DNA of 50,422 nucleotides from contig JBNGIQ010009496.1 of NCBI GenBank assembly GCA_049999765.1, positions 239,354-289,775 on the forward strand, written 5' to 3'. The stretch comes from Phaeoceros laevis (taxonomy: Eukaryota; Anthocerotophyta; Anthocerotopsida; Notothyladales). The notes under the pieces were generated by a model. The model worked only from the letters and a program-made list of their open reading frames with translations. It made no database searches and was not told the DNA's origin. How positions within the stretch are numbered: position 1 is the stretch's first letter; each line of letters begins with the position of its first letter. Of this stretch, positions 1-9,104 are shown piece after piece. The translations under genes were made by a program, and so were the position numbers.

Positions 1-180
1 AGCACCATACCCAGCAATCAGGGCATTCCATGTCACCACATCCTTTGTGTCCATGCTGTCAAAAACCTGGCGCGCATCTTCCAGCTGACCACATTTTGCA
101 TACATGTCCACCAGGCAGGTGCCCACCAGTACATCATCCAGAAGACCTCTTTTGACAATCTTTGAGTGCAGCTCCCTACC
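1..180 (-). pseudogene. PLS-class PPR protein fragment, cut by left edge
   Basis: Read on the minus strand from 180 to 1, this stretch encodes an uninterrupted PPR segment starting GRELHSKIVKRGLLDD, followed by VGTCLVDMYAKCG and KDVVTWNALIAGYG, which are typical L, S and P motifs of plant organelle RNA-binding PPR proteins. It is close at the nucleotide level to the PPR fragment near 31776-31950. Homology begins abruptly at about 180, in the middle of a motif, right at a 23-bp direct repeat, so there is no start codon or targeting leader visible. The rest lies outside the window to the left. It is either the broken 5' end of a decayed copy or an internal exon; I favour a dispersed PPR relic. 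Confidence 0.7.
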
Positions 181-272
181 GTGTTTATACGAAATGATTG
201 ACATAAGTAGGGTCATTTTCATTGTATATGGTGAGAAAAAAAATTAAAATACCGTGTTTATACGAAATGATT
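177..272. repeat. Pair of 23-bp direct repeats
   Basis: The same 23-bp word, beginning taccgtgtttatacgaaatg, occurs at 177-199 and at 250-272, 73 bp apart. The first copy abuts the point where PPR homology stops. It may mark a breakpoint or an old insertion, but no element lies between the copies. Confidence 0.85.
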
Positions 273-310
273 TCGAAGTTACGTTACGATTTCGCTATTG
301 TCTCGCGCTT

Positions 311-376
311 TGCCAAACTCAAGATGCACATTCATCCGTGCCCACCATCGCATGTGATGCCAAACTCAAGATGCAC
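311..376. repeat. Pair of 19-bp direct repeats
   Basis: The word tgccaaactcaagatgcac occurs at 311-329 and 358-376. It lies in C-rich non-coding sequence that leads into the 65-bp tandem repeat and looks like part of the same repeat-rich block. Confidence 0.8.
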
Positions 377-419
377 GCCCACCATCACTTCATTCCGCCT
401 GCTTGCCATCGCGCCACCT

Positions 420-624
420 ACCATCGCTCCGCCCACCCTCACTTCGCTCAGCCATCGCCTAGTACCCTAAACCCTAAATCCTAAGCCATCGCTCCGCCCA
501 CCCTCGCTTCGCTCAGCCATCGCCTAGTACCCTAAACCCTAAATCCTAAGCCATCGCTCCGCCCACCCTCGCTTCGCTCAGCAAATCGCCTAGTACCCTA
601 AACCCTAAATCCTAAACCCTAAAC
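420..624. repeat. 65-bp tandem repeat with telomere-like CCCTAAA words
   Basis: Three near-identical units lie at 420-484, 485-549 and 550-615 (65, 65 and 66 bp). Each holds a gccatcgctccgcccaccct part and ends in accctaaaccctaaatccta, that is, plant-type telomere words (CCCTAAA) plus a one-base variant. The last unit runs into another accctaaacc. This is a short interstitial telomere-like satellite. Promoter telo-boxes are normally single words, so a repeat or subtelomeric relic is more likely than a regulatory site. Confidence 0.85.
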
Positions 625-776
625 CATCGCCTAGTACTACTCATGTGCGATGCTCAAACCCTAAGTGATGTAGTTAAGTACGGTAACTAAGTATGTATAC
701 TAGACAAGATTGTATATATAGTCACAGTGATATAAATACTTGCAAATACACCGTGTAGTATATAGAGCCTGTCTCT

Positions 777-876
777 NNNNNNNNNNNNNNNNNNNNNNNN
801 NNNNNNNNNNNNNNNNNNNNNNNNNNNNNNNNNNNNNNNNNNNNNNNNNNNNNNNNNNNNNNNNNNNNNNNNNNNN
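777..876. other. Assembly gap, exactly 100 N
   Basis: Exactly 100 N, the conventional placeholder for a gap of unknown size. The sequence at 748-768 (acaccgtgtagtatatagag plus c) is repeated exactly at 877-897, directly after the gap. Confidence 0.98.
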
Positions 877-1014
877 ACACCGTGTAGTATATAGAGCGAT
901 TCAGAATTGCTATTTTTCAATAAAGCGTCAATTTGACAATCAATTTGACGTCAAGTACGTACGTCACTTCGGCTTCCCTATTTTACACTTTGGGCAACTC
1001 ACAACCGGACAATC

Positions 1015-1062
1015 AATCAATTAATTAGTATAGTATGCAATCAATTAATTAGTATAGTATGC
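1015..1062. repeat. 24-bp tandem duplication
   Basis: Two exact head-to-tail copies of a 24-bp AT-rich unit (aatcaattaattagtatagt plus atgc) lie at 1015-1038 and 1039-1062. The surrounding region, about 880-1340, shows no convincing gene. Confidence 0.85.
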
Positions 1063-1469
1063 TGTCATTCGTAGAGTCCGGCAAAAACGGTCTATATGAG
1101 CCGCTTTGATATTCACTTTATCGTAAGGATGTCGTCCAGGAGGTTTTAAGGTTTTTCTAATTTAAAGCGACTCATGAGACACGAAACCACCACACTGCTT
1201 TCAAATTGGTGGAGAATGGCGTCGAAGGAGGGTAGCAAGGATCGCATTCCGATATGCCGCCTTGGAAATCCAGAGAGCTTTGAGGTCTCAGGTCGAAAAG
1301 TTCTTTAGAAACAACTATTATCTGCTGTCGGGGCCGATTTCCTCACGCCGGCATGTCAGACCTTGGGATTGCTCCAGAGGATGGCTGGATTCCTCGCGCC
1401 GGCGTGTCGGACCTTGGCAGGTGTGGTCCCGCCTGCGGCGAAGCATCTCCTGATATGCTGGTGCAGATG

Positions 1470-2064
1470 CCGATCAGAGCGTAAGACCGCCCAGTTGCGC
1501 GCTGGACAGAACGTTCCAGTATCCAGGGTCGGTGACCAGGGGCGGCAATAGCTTGGCTTGCCTGGTCACAGGGTTGGCCACCCACACCTCGTTCTTCGAA
1601 GACGTAGGTGAATCCACCTGCAGGCACGGCAGCCCCGTATGACTTGCCACCCAATCGAAGTCCCACGGTGACCCCCACCCCGCAATACATCTGATGGAGG
1701 GGCAGATAGAGGCCGGAGACGGTAACCTGCGCCACCTCCCCTGGTGCAGTCCAAACCGTTGCCCAAGCAGGAAAAGAATGGGAAGCAACACAGCTCCGCC
1801 TGCGCCACCGGCTGGCCCACTCAGACCTTGCGGAACCAGGGTGAATGCACCACTTCTCCCTAAGGACGACACACCAGCCCCGCTTGTAGAGCACGGTCCC
1901 ATGGCATAAGAGCCAAAACCTTTCCCACAACATCCGGCGGCAGCCCTGCGGCCCAACACCGGGCCGTAGCGGATCAAGAGGAGCCACTTCTGCTGGGATC
2001 TATGTCCGCCATGCCTCCTCCCTCCTCCCTTCCTCCTCCCTCCTGCCCTAACTGCTGGCCTCAA
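1470..2064 (-). pseudogene. Degraded F-box/kelch-type gene fragment
   Basis: On the minus strand one frame ends with stretches typical of the region after the F-box in plant kelch-type F-box proteins, such as WDFDWVASHTGLPCL and EVWVANPVTRQAKLLPPL, and then stops. A second overlapping frame carries other plausible pieces such as LWERFWLLCHGTVLYK. The match moving between frames and the lack of an F-box or continuous ORF point to a frameshifted relic. Such proteins are substrate adaptors of SCF ubiquitin ligases. Two further F-box relics occur at 15.6-16.6 kb and 34.2-34.5 kb. The family call rests on style of sequence, not on an alignment. Confidence 0.45.
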
Positions 2065-2179
2065 AATTCCTCCAAGGCTTTGTGCACATAGCTTGTCCTC
2101 GGGCTTTAGATTGCAGCCTAACCAAGAGTGGAAGGTTCAACTTTCCTGTCATGGCTTCCCCAGAAGGGAAGTGGACAAG

Positions 2180-3272
2180 TCACAAGCGAGACGGAGCACT
2201 TCCCGGTTCTGGAGCAACTCCACAAATGAATTGCTTGATGGTTCCAAGCAACCGAGGTGATTGCGGATCATTAGGGTCCATATAGAAGCCATGGTATGCA
2301 CCTTGGAACAGCTCCTCCTGCACTTCCTTACCGAGCTTTCTCAGCCCGTGGCAGTAGCTGATGCCCCAGTCTCGGCAAACATCTATTTCTGCAATCAACA
2401 CCAAGGATGGTGGCAACGCGGTTTGAGTCAAGTCCTTGGACAGAGGCCCCAACACATGACAAGCAGGGTGGTCTCGGTTGGCATCCGCTGGCAGAAACGC
2501 CTTCCACCCATAGTAGTAGGCTGCCAGCGACAGCACCGGGGGATTCACCAGAGTAAGCTCAGCCTGAGTTCGCTGCTCGCCTCCAAAGTAGGGCTGCAAT
2601 CGCACACGAACGACAACGGACGAAGTAAGCGATGACAAGGAAGAAGAATCATCTGTGGCATTTGCACAAAGCACAAACAGTCCCGTACCAGCAGCAACAC
2701 ATGACCCACAACTGACAGTGGCTTGAGGGTCTCGGCACATTCGGCTGCCCTAACGCCAACATGGTGCACGATGTTGGCACCGGCGCTGTCTCCCATGAGT
2801 ATGCAGCGGGTCACATCTGCCGAAGGAGGGAGCTGCTTTCCATGCTCTGCCTGGAGCCATTTCACAGCCTCGAAGCAGTCCTCATATGCTGTGGGGTACT
2901 TGTGCTGAGGAGCCTTGCGGTAGTCCACCGATAGCACAATCACCTGGACGCACCGGTAGTGGATTACAATTCCACATTCTGATAAGGAGGGAGGGACTGA
3001 TGAGGCTCACTTACCTGGGACTCTTTGGCTACTGTGCGGCAAAAGTGATCGTAGACGGAAGTATCCGCACACATCTCCACGAAACCGCCTCCGTGGAAGA
3101 ACACCGTCACCGGGAATGTTTTTGCATCCGAGACATCCTGCTGCGCCTGGATGGGAGTGAACAAACGGGCCCAGACTTTGGACTCTGCTTGCACAACAAC
3201 ATCCCGAGTCGAAACTCCCTCAACTGGCTCCGCCTGCGCAGGGACTCTTGGGAACGCGAACAGTCCCGACAT
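2180..3272 (-). CDS. Carboxylesterase of the plant CXE family (alpha/beta hydrolase)
   Basis: Three exons on the minus strand, 3272-3015, 2943-2689 and 2593-2180, with GT-AG introns of 71 and 95 bp, both phase 0, give a 308-residue protein. It has the oxyanion-hole motif HGGGF (about 60-64), the nucleophile elbow GDSAG with Ser139, the acid in EIDVCRD (Asp242) and the base in AYHGFYM (His272), so the catalytic triad is complete. Plant CXE enzymes hydrolyse short esters. The gibberellin receptor GID1 belongs to the same fold but lacks the catalytic histidine, so this copy reads as an enzyme rather than a receptor. Length fits the family. There is no transit or signal peptide, so a cytosolic protein is likely. 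The start lies about 240 bp from the divergent gene at 3512. Confidence 0.88.
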
Positions 3273-3511
3273 GGTTACAGCTGTGTCTCCACCCCCGGTT
3301 AGGGATGATAGGCATTCAGCTGCTTATCAGTCCCTGCCGCCGGCTCTCTGGCTTCCATGAGTTGTTACTTGGATCAGGGATCAGGGTTTAGGGCGTTTCC
3401 TTTATGGAGCTGATTTGCACTGAGTGACGGTGGCAAGCAGCGAAGGGAGAGCGGTCGACGAGAGTAGAACAGGAACTAAGGGTAAGGGCTCCGGTGAGCA
3501 AGCGAAAACAG

Positions 3512-4342
3512 ATGGCACAAAAACAGATAGGAAGCGACCTCCCTGCTGAGATGGCTCAAGTGGTGGTCTCAGAGCCGAAGAATACATCAGCGGGAAGGGG
3601 CACCACAGGTGAACACAGGCAGGCGGACACGTTGTCACTGGAGGCCTCTGGAAGAGGTTTGTTGGCATCAGGTGCAAGTGTGCAAGCACAGGGCCAGGAA
3701 TTGAAGGGAAAGGGGGCTGCAGGTGGGAAGAAAAAGAAGGTCAAGGGCGGTGAGATCAGTAGCAGCGGTCAAGGGCAGCAGGAGATCGTAGAGTTGAGTG
3801 ACAGCGACAAGGCTTGGATGCAGTCGCTGTCAGGTTCCAGACTCGATCTTATGGTGGGCGTAAAGAAGCTGGCCATGCGGCGATTGGAGACTGCTGGGTC
3901 GGATGTCTATTCGGGGGTTTTGGGTCCAAGGGCGCTCAGGGTGATGGAGATTGTTCTGGAGGAATACATCAGGGACCAGCTGCGGAAGGTTGAAAAAGAG
4001 CTAGGCAAAGGGGGCAAAACTGCTGAAGAACTTGGCAAGCAGGGGCAGACAGGTACTGGCAGAGAGACTGAAGGGAAGGAAACCGACTGTAAGGAGTCGG
4101 TTAAGATGGTGGTAGAGATGGAGCCTTCAGGAAACATTGAGAAGGCACCACATCAGCCAAAGCGGAAACGGAGACTAGACAGTGAGAAGGCACCTCATCA
4201 GGCAAAGCGAAAACGGGATCGAGAATCACCGACAGGCCAGAGCCAATCTGAGCTAAGGAGGGCAAAACACGAACTACAGTTGTCAGATTGCAATGACCAG
4301 GTAGGAAAACGGATACGACCAAGGACAAGGCCATCCTATTGA
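3512..4342 (+). CDS. Hypothetical lysine-rich, probably nuclear protein
   Basis: An intronless frame of 276 codons starts at ATG 3512; the frame is open 18 nt further upstream but without an ATG. I do not recognise the family. The N-terminal third is low-complexity with a basic KGAAGGKKKKVKGG patch. An acidic IVELSDSDKAW segment leads into a helical middle (about residues 95-160). The tail carries two copies of a 15-residue unit, EKAPHQ(P/A)KRKR, encoded by a 45-nt direct repeat at about 4139 and 4184. Each copy holds a classical basic nuclear-localisation cluster. It lies head-to-head with the carboxylesterase. A chromatin or nucleolar role would be a guess. Confidence 0.5.
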   Translation: MAQKQIGSDLPAEMAQVVVSEPKNTSAGRGTTGEHRQADTLSLEASGRGLLASGASVQAQGQELKGKGAAGGKKKKVKGGEISSSGQGQQEIVELSDSDKAWMQSLSGSRLDLMVGVKKLAMRRLETAGSDVYSGVLGPRALRVMEIVLEEYIRDQLRKVEKELGKGGKTAEELGKQGQTGTGRETEGKETDCKESVKMVVEMEPSGNIEKAPHQPKRKRRLDSEKAPHQAKRKRDRESPTGQSQSELRRAKHELQLSDCNDQVGKRIRPRTRPSY

Positions 4343-4681
4343 ATGAGTGAGGAGTCCAATTTATCCAAGCCAATACAAGTACACGGGAGCCGGGCGGGGC
4401 ATCCCCTCTGCAAAAAATAACAGTGCAACAAACAGCATCACTGTGTGAGCTATTCTGGAGTTCAATTGTCATCTGAATAATGTACCTGACACTGCTATTA
4501 CCCGAGCTGTGTCATGGTTCCCTGTGGCATCTTGCAAGCCGGCTGAGCCATCAAGAAGTTCCACTCGTCATAGGTTATGAATCCCCGACAGTGTGAACCT
4601 CATCATCAGGGGAACGTGCTCGTGATAGCCAGTCCCGAGGCAAGCCAGTCCATGGGAACCAAAGAACAGTTGTTGCTCCAA
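4343..4681. other. Intergenic, convergent 3' ends
   Basis: This 339-bp stretch lies between the 3' ends of the orphan protein (plus) and the carboxypeptidase (minus). I see no ORF, RNA gene or repeat; it should hold the two 3' UTRs. Confidence 0.6.
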
Positions 4682-6640
4682 TCAACTATAAGCAAGTTCT
4701 GGAGTCTTGGACGGTGATAGCCCGTACAGTGCAGAGTACTTTTGAGATAGATATCTCAAAAAACAAGCTGGATCCAAGGATTTTCCAGTGACTGTGGCAA
4801 TGAGCTCATCTGCTGTTGGGTACAGTGATCCAACTGAATGGATGTTTGTTCTCAACCACTCCCTCAAAGGCAAAAACTTGCCATCCCTCATGTTCTTCCT
4901 CAGATCCGGTATGCTTGTCTCTGCTGCCTCAAAAATTTGGGCAGCATACACAGCGCCAATAGTGTACGTAGGAAAATAGCCGAAAAGGCCAGCCCCCCAA
5001 TGTATATCCTGTAGACAACCCTCGGCGTCATCCTTGGGAGTAATACCCAGATACTCTTCCATTTTCTGACTCCACACCTTGGGAACGTCGTCCACTGAGA
5101 GGCTACCATCCAGCAATGCTTTCTCGATCTCGTAACGGAGAAGCACATGCAACGGGTACGACAGCTCGTCAGCTTCTACCCTGATCAATCCTGGGTGGAC
5201 TTCGTTGATCACTCTGTAGAATTGGTTGGGTTCGCTGGAGGGCAGAGAAGAGAAGCTTCTAAGAACAGCAGGCCAGTAGTGTTCCCAGAATTCTTCGCTC
5301 ATTCCAACCATTCTCTCCCACAACAGAGACTGGCTCTCGTGGACACCCATTCCAGCTGCTCGAGAAACAGGAAGTCCCTCCCTCGAAGCGACCAAGTCTC
5401 GTCCTTGCTCATAGAGGCCATGCCCTCCTTCATGAAGAGTGGACCTTATTGCTGGGGCAAGGTCTGTCTCACTGTACCTCGTAGTGAGCCTTACATCCAC
5501 TGGGCTAGCAATAAATACTGTCATAGGGTGAGCCCCCTCGTCTAGCCGCCCGCTCTCCCAGTCAAACCCAATTTCCTCTAAAAACCTCCTAGACAGCCGT
5601 CTTTGTGTCTCCAGAGAAAATCTGCCATTGAAGAGATCATTGGACTGCAGAAAAGCCCTGTCTGGCCTAGAGGATATCTCTGAGATCTGGCGGATCATGG
5701 ACACCAGCGGACCTTTGATGGCCGCAAACAGCTTGTCCAATTTTTCTCTTGTCAACCCCCGCTCATACTTATCGAGGCAGTAATCGTATGGGTCCATCCC
5801 TGGCGGCGCCACAGCTGCAGCTTCCTCCTTCATGATATCTACCCACTCCTGAAGCACAGGAGCGAAAAGGCTGAACTGCCCTAGTTTCCTAGAGGACTTC
5901 CAAGCCTCGACTCCTCTGGACCTGAGAATAGCTGACCGACTCTCCAGAGATGCAGGCATCTTGACAGCCTGGTGATAATCCCGTGCGGCTTCCCGAACGG
6001 CAGCAGCTTCAGAGGCTGAAAATCCATGTTCTTGCAGATTGCCAAATTTTGCAAGAACCTCCAACAGCTCCCCTATCTCCGGATCCGTCTTCTGGGAGTG
6101 CAACACTCGCGCAACAGCTGCCGCTTGATACCCCCGAGCCTCTGCTCCTTTGGATGGGAGAAAGACCTCCTGGTCCCAGGTCAAAAGATTGCCAACGCCC
6201 TCCATGGCGTCAATCTCCTTCAGCTTGGCTTTCAGGCTGTTGAATGCCTCCCTACAAGATTCATCGGTTTTCTGCCCCACGTCCATGGATGCTTTCAGCA
6301 ATATCCTCCTGACTGGCCTTCTCTTGCCTGCAAATGGTGCAGCTTCCACAGGAAGGTTGCCACCTACTCTACATACATGACCTCCAAAACCTAGACCAGC
6401 GACTGCGTTCCTGCCCCGCCCACTCTCCGCAAAACTGGTACCGCGCGGCAGCCCCTCTGAGCCTTGTCCTGCAAAGCTTCTCCGTACTCCACGCGAGAAA
6501 GCTCTGCAGCTGCCGTACGAACTGGAAGTGGAAACTGACGACGAAGTCGAACACGAGGGGACAGAGTAAGAATCAGGAAGTGTGGCAGAAACAAATGTTC
6601 TAGGAAGGAGCATGGATGGAGGCTTGCTCGAGACCGCCAT
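4682..6640 (-). CDS. M32-family metallocarboxypeptidase (carboxypeptidase Taq type), plastid-targeted
   Basis: A single-exon, 652-residue protein. The first ~110 residues are Ser/Arg-rich and nearly free of acidic residues, as in a plastid (or dual) transit peptide. The mature part carries all the M32 hallmarks in order: HEGGH at 403-407 (zinc-binding HEXXH), HESQSLLWE at 434-442, IRVEADELSYPLH at about 486-498 and GCLQDIHWGAGLFGYFP at 541-557. The family removes C-terminal residues one by one, with broad specificity, using a divalent metal. It is best known from bacteria, archaea and trypanosomatids. Here it would act in organelle peptide turnover. It is intact, and its start lies 272 bp from the divergent LRRC46-like gene. 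Confidence 0.93.
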   Translation of the reverse strand: MAVSSKPPSMLLPRTFVSATLPDSYSVPSCSTSSSVSTSSSYGSCRAFSRGVRRSFAGQGSEGLPRGTSFAESGRGRNAVAGLGFGGHVCRVGGNLPVEAAPFAGKRRPVRRILLKASMDVGQKTDESCREAFNSLKAKLKEIDAMEGVGNLLTWDQEVFLPSKGAEARGYQAAAVARVLHSQKTDPEIGELLEVLAKFGNLQEHGFSASEAAAVREAARDYHQAVKMPASLESRSAILRSRGVEAWKSSRKLGQFSLFAPVLQEWVDIMKEEAAAVAPPGMDPYDYCLDKYERGLTREKLDKLFAAIKGPLVSMIRQISEISSRPDRAFLQSNDLFNGRFSLETQRRLSRRFLEEIGFDWESGRLDEGAHPMTVFIASPVDVRLTTRYSETDLAPAIRSTLHEGGHGLYEQGRDLVASREGLPVSRAAGMGVHESQSLLWERMVGMSEEFWEHYWPAVLRSFSSLPSSEPNQFYRVINEVHPGLIRVEADELSYPLHVLLRYEIEKALLDGSLSVDDVPKVWSQKMEEYLGITPKDDAEGCLQDIHWGAGLFGYFPTYTIGAVYAAQIFEAAETSIPDLRKNMRDGKFLPLREWLRTNIHSVGSLYPTADELIATVTGKSLDPACFLRYLSQKYSALYGLSPSKTPELAYS

Positions 6641-6912
6641 TAGAGGATATGTGCGGGCAACTTCCCGGCTGACGGAAATGGTGTGAAAGCAATACCAGCG
6701 AACAAATGGCGACCTGAGGTCCTCTCAGGTCCCAGGTGGCGCCCGTGCAGGCATGGCCGCCAACCGCAGGTCGTTGTCCTGTACGGAAGGAACGCCTTCG
6801 TGGTGCTCGTCCAGCCGTCTGCCCAGCAAGCCGTTTCGAGGAGGCGCAGTCTTATGTATCCGATCCTAGTGGAGATGTACTGAAGCTGATGTCGCTGGTG
6901 TAGGCTTCTGAA
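6641..6912. promoter_or_regulatory. Shared divergent promoter, carboxypeptidase / LRRC46-like
   Basis: Only 272 bp separate the two divergent start codons, so both core promoters and 5' UTRs must lie here. I see no strong TATA box. Function is inferred from layout only. Confidence 0.45.
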
Positions 6913-8546
6913 ATGCAAGGGTCCGAAGATTCTGAAGGAGCGCCATTGGCTGGGTTAAAGTTGAAGCTGACGTCCCGCAACCTGTCCAACCTTGATGCAG
7001 ACACCCGGGCATCCACCGATGAGATGTCAGTGTGCAATGAACTGTTCACGCCGGTTTCAACCATCCAACTCTTCTCTCCAAGGTTGTCATGTTGCTCAAT
7101 GATTGCATATGTCTGGTCTTCTTCTCCAGAGACGAGGCATTGCGAAAGCTCTCCCAAGCTAGGCTAGACAGAGAGGGCATAACTGTGCTGGAACCTTCTC
7201 TATTCAGCTATCTGCCACAACTGTCAAGTCTCTACTTGCAGCAGGTTGATTTCCTCTCATTCCCGTGACAGTTTTCGTAATGGCACTGTTGCCTACGTTG
7301 TCTCACCTCCTTGTGATTTTTTTGCAGAATGAGCTGAAGAGCCTGTGGGGAATTCAGGAGGCCAAAGAACTCCAGTTTTTGACTGTCGCTGGAAATACGC
7401 TTACTGCAATTGAAGGCTTGAAAGGTTTACAGAAGCTCCGTTTCCTGGATGTTTCAAGCAACTCCATCGACCGAATTTCTGTGGGTACGCGCTTCCAAGA
7501 GTTGTCGTTCTTCCACCTGCCCAAAACCTGGAGATTTTCTAGTGTGCTCTCTGCACTGACCCGTCACTGGATTTCAATGTCCGTTCAGAATTGGACCTTC
7601 CGTTGGGACTAAGCTTTCTGAACGTGTGTGAGAACCCCTGCTGTGAGAAGCAAGATGGACTCATGCAGTCTTTGGTAGAGGGCCTTCCCAATCTGAAAGA
7701 ACTAGATGGACTTCGTGTCTCAACAGGCAAAGCGTATGGCTGGAACATCGTTTTCAACTGCTTTGTTTTTAGACGTGAACGCATTCTAGACCCAACAGTA
7801 GTATTGTCTTAATGTCTCGGAGATTCTAAGTGTATATGGCCTTGTACGTTAACTTCAGGTCCTCGGGGCTGCAACCAGTTTTGAATGAAGATACGGAACC
7901 TGAGCATGGATTCTTCGGAGCAGATGAAGCCTTCTTGGAAGAGTTACAGAGGACTACATACGATGATCCTTTGCTGAATGAGGAACCGGAAGAAGCTCTA
8001 ACAACAGGCAGTAATGACCCTGAGAAGGAATTGAAAGAGTTGCTTAAGGTCCATACCAACATCGCCTTGCCTGCCGATGCAGGTAACCTCAAACGTTGCA
8101 GGATTATACTCTGCTCTGAGCTCACTCAAAAAGCACTGCCTAGCACACTCAAAAGCAATTGAAGGTACTAAACAAGTGCCGAAACTAACTACTCTCTGTC
8201 GTACTGCAGTTCAGTCAATTTTTGAATCCAAATCCCAGCGCCTGCGAACAAGCTTTGAAGAGATCCTGCAGCGCTCTCGGGCTCGCCTTCAGCAGGTGAG
8301 GAGATATGCTGCACACCCTGACCTCTGTCATGTCTATCCAGAATTTTGCATGCAGACAGCAAACAAGCCCCAGCTAACATGACCTGGATACAAGATCAGG
8401 AGGATTATGAGGAGAAGCAGAGTGCACCTGCACAGATGTACCAACAGGGTGAAGTTCGTGCAAGGTTGCAAGATTTCCTATCAGCAAGTGCTCTTGCCAA
8501 AGAATTGAAGTATCTTGACGAGCAAACAGTCTCACGGAACTGCTAA
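6913..8546 (+). CDS. LRRC46-like leucine-rich-repeat protein (sperm flagellum type)
   Basis: Inferred exons are 6913-7025, 7130-7244, 7328-7480, 7543-7733 and 7859-8082, then 8102 onward, with GT-AG junctions that keep frame. The product reads like animal LRRC46: an LTSRNLSNL start, ARLDREGITVLEP, SSLYLQQNELKSLWGI, LQFLTVAGNTL, RFLDVSSNSIDRIS, LPLGLSFLNVCENPC, an EGLPNLKELDG cap, an acidic stretch with FFGADEAFLEELQ, then a coiled coil. LRRC46 is an axonemal protein needed for sperm flagella in mammals, which fits a plant with swimming sperm. Two oddities: joining 8082 to 8102 needs a 19-bp intron-like gap, and the last ~160 bp (to 8546) are open in a different frame from the coiled-coil exon, which itself stops at 8382. 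The 3' end is therefore uncertain. Confidence 0.72.
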
Positions 8547-9104
8547 TTGCTGATAAGTTGGGTATGATCTCTCGGTGATGTCTCAGTGTTGAACATCTGA
8601 TAAACCTTCACATCCTGTAAATCTCCACATCATGAGACAAAATAAGAAGCTAGCTATTCACATTTATGCTTTGGGTAGATGTGTCACCTTCGATAGAGAA
8701 GGGGAAGGTTGATAACGTTTGGAAACCACTGACATGATTTAAGGGCCCTGCATATCGCAGTGTCAACCCATTGCTTAGTGTCATCAGACATGAGGAGCCA
8801 AGCTTTTCTTGAAGGTAAGGATGTTTGAAGGGGCACCTCCATGCATATTGGCAGAACTCAATAGTTCAGAGGCCCTTCTTGCAAAAACTCCAAATTGATC
8901 ACTGCAACGACAATTTGGCCCCGTAGACCTCCATAACAGTAACCTGCAGAGCCCATATCAGTTACCCACGTAGCTAGAGTGTTACTTCACCGAAACCAGA
9001 CAACGTTACCTGCACGGCCGGGACTGCTTGATCTTTCACAGCCTCCCAAAGTTTACTTTTGCTTGCCAGCCTGTGGTTTATCAATATCAAGTCAGGTAGC
9101 AGCT
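8547..9104. other. Intergenic between convergent genes
   Basis: 558 bp between the LRRC46-like and REV1 3' ends. I see no convincing coding frame, RNA gene or repeat. Confidence 0.55.
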
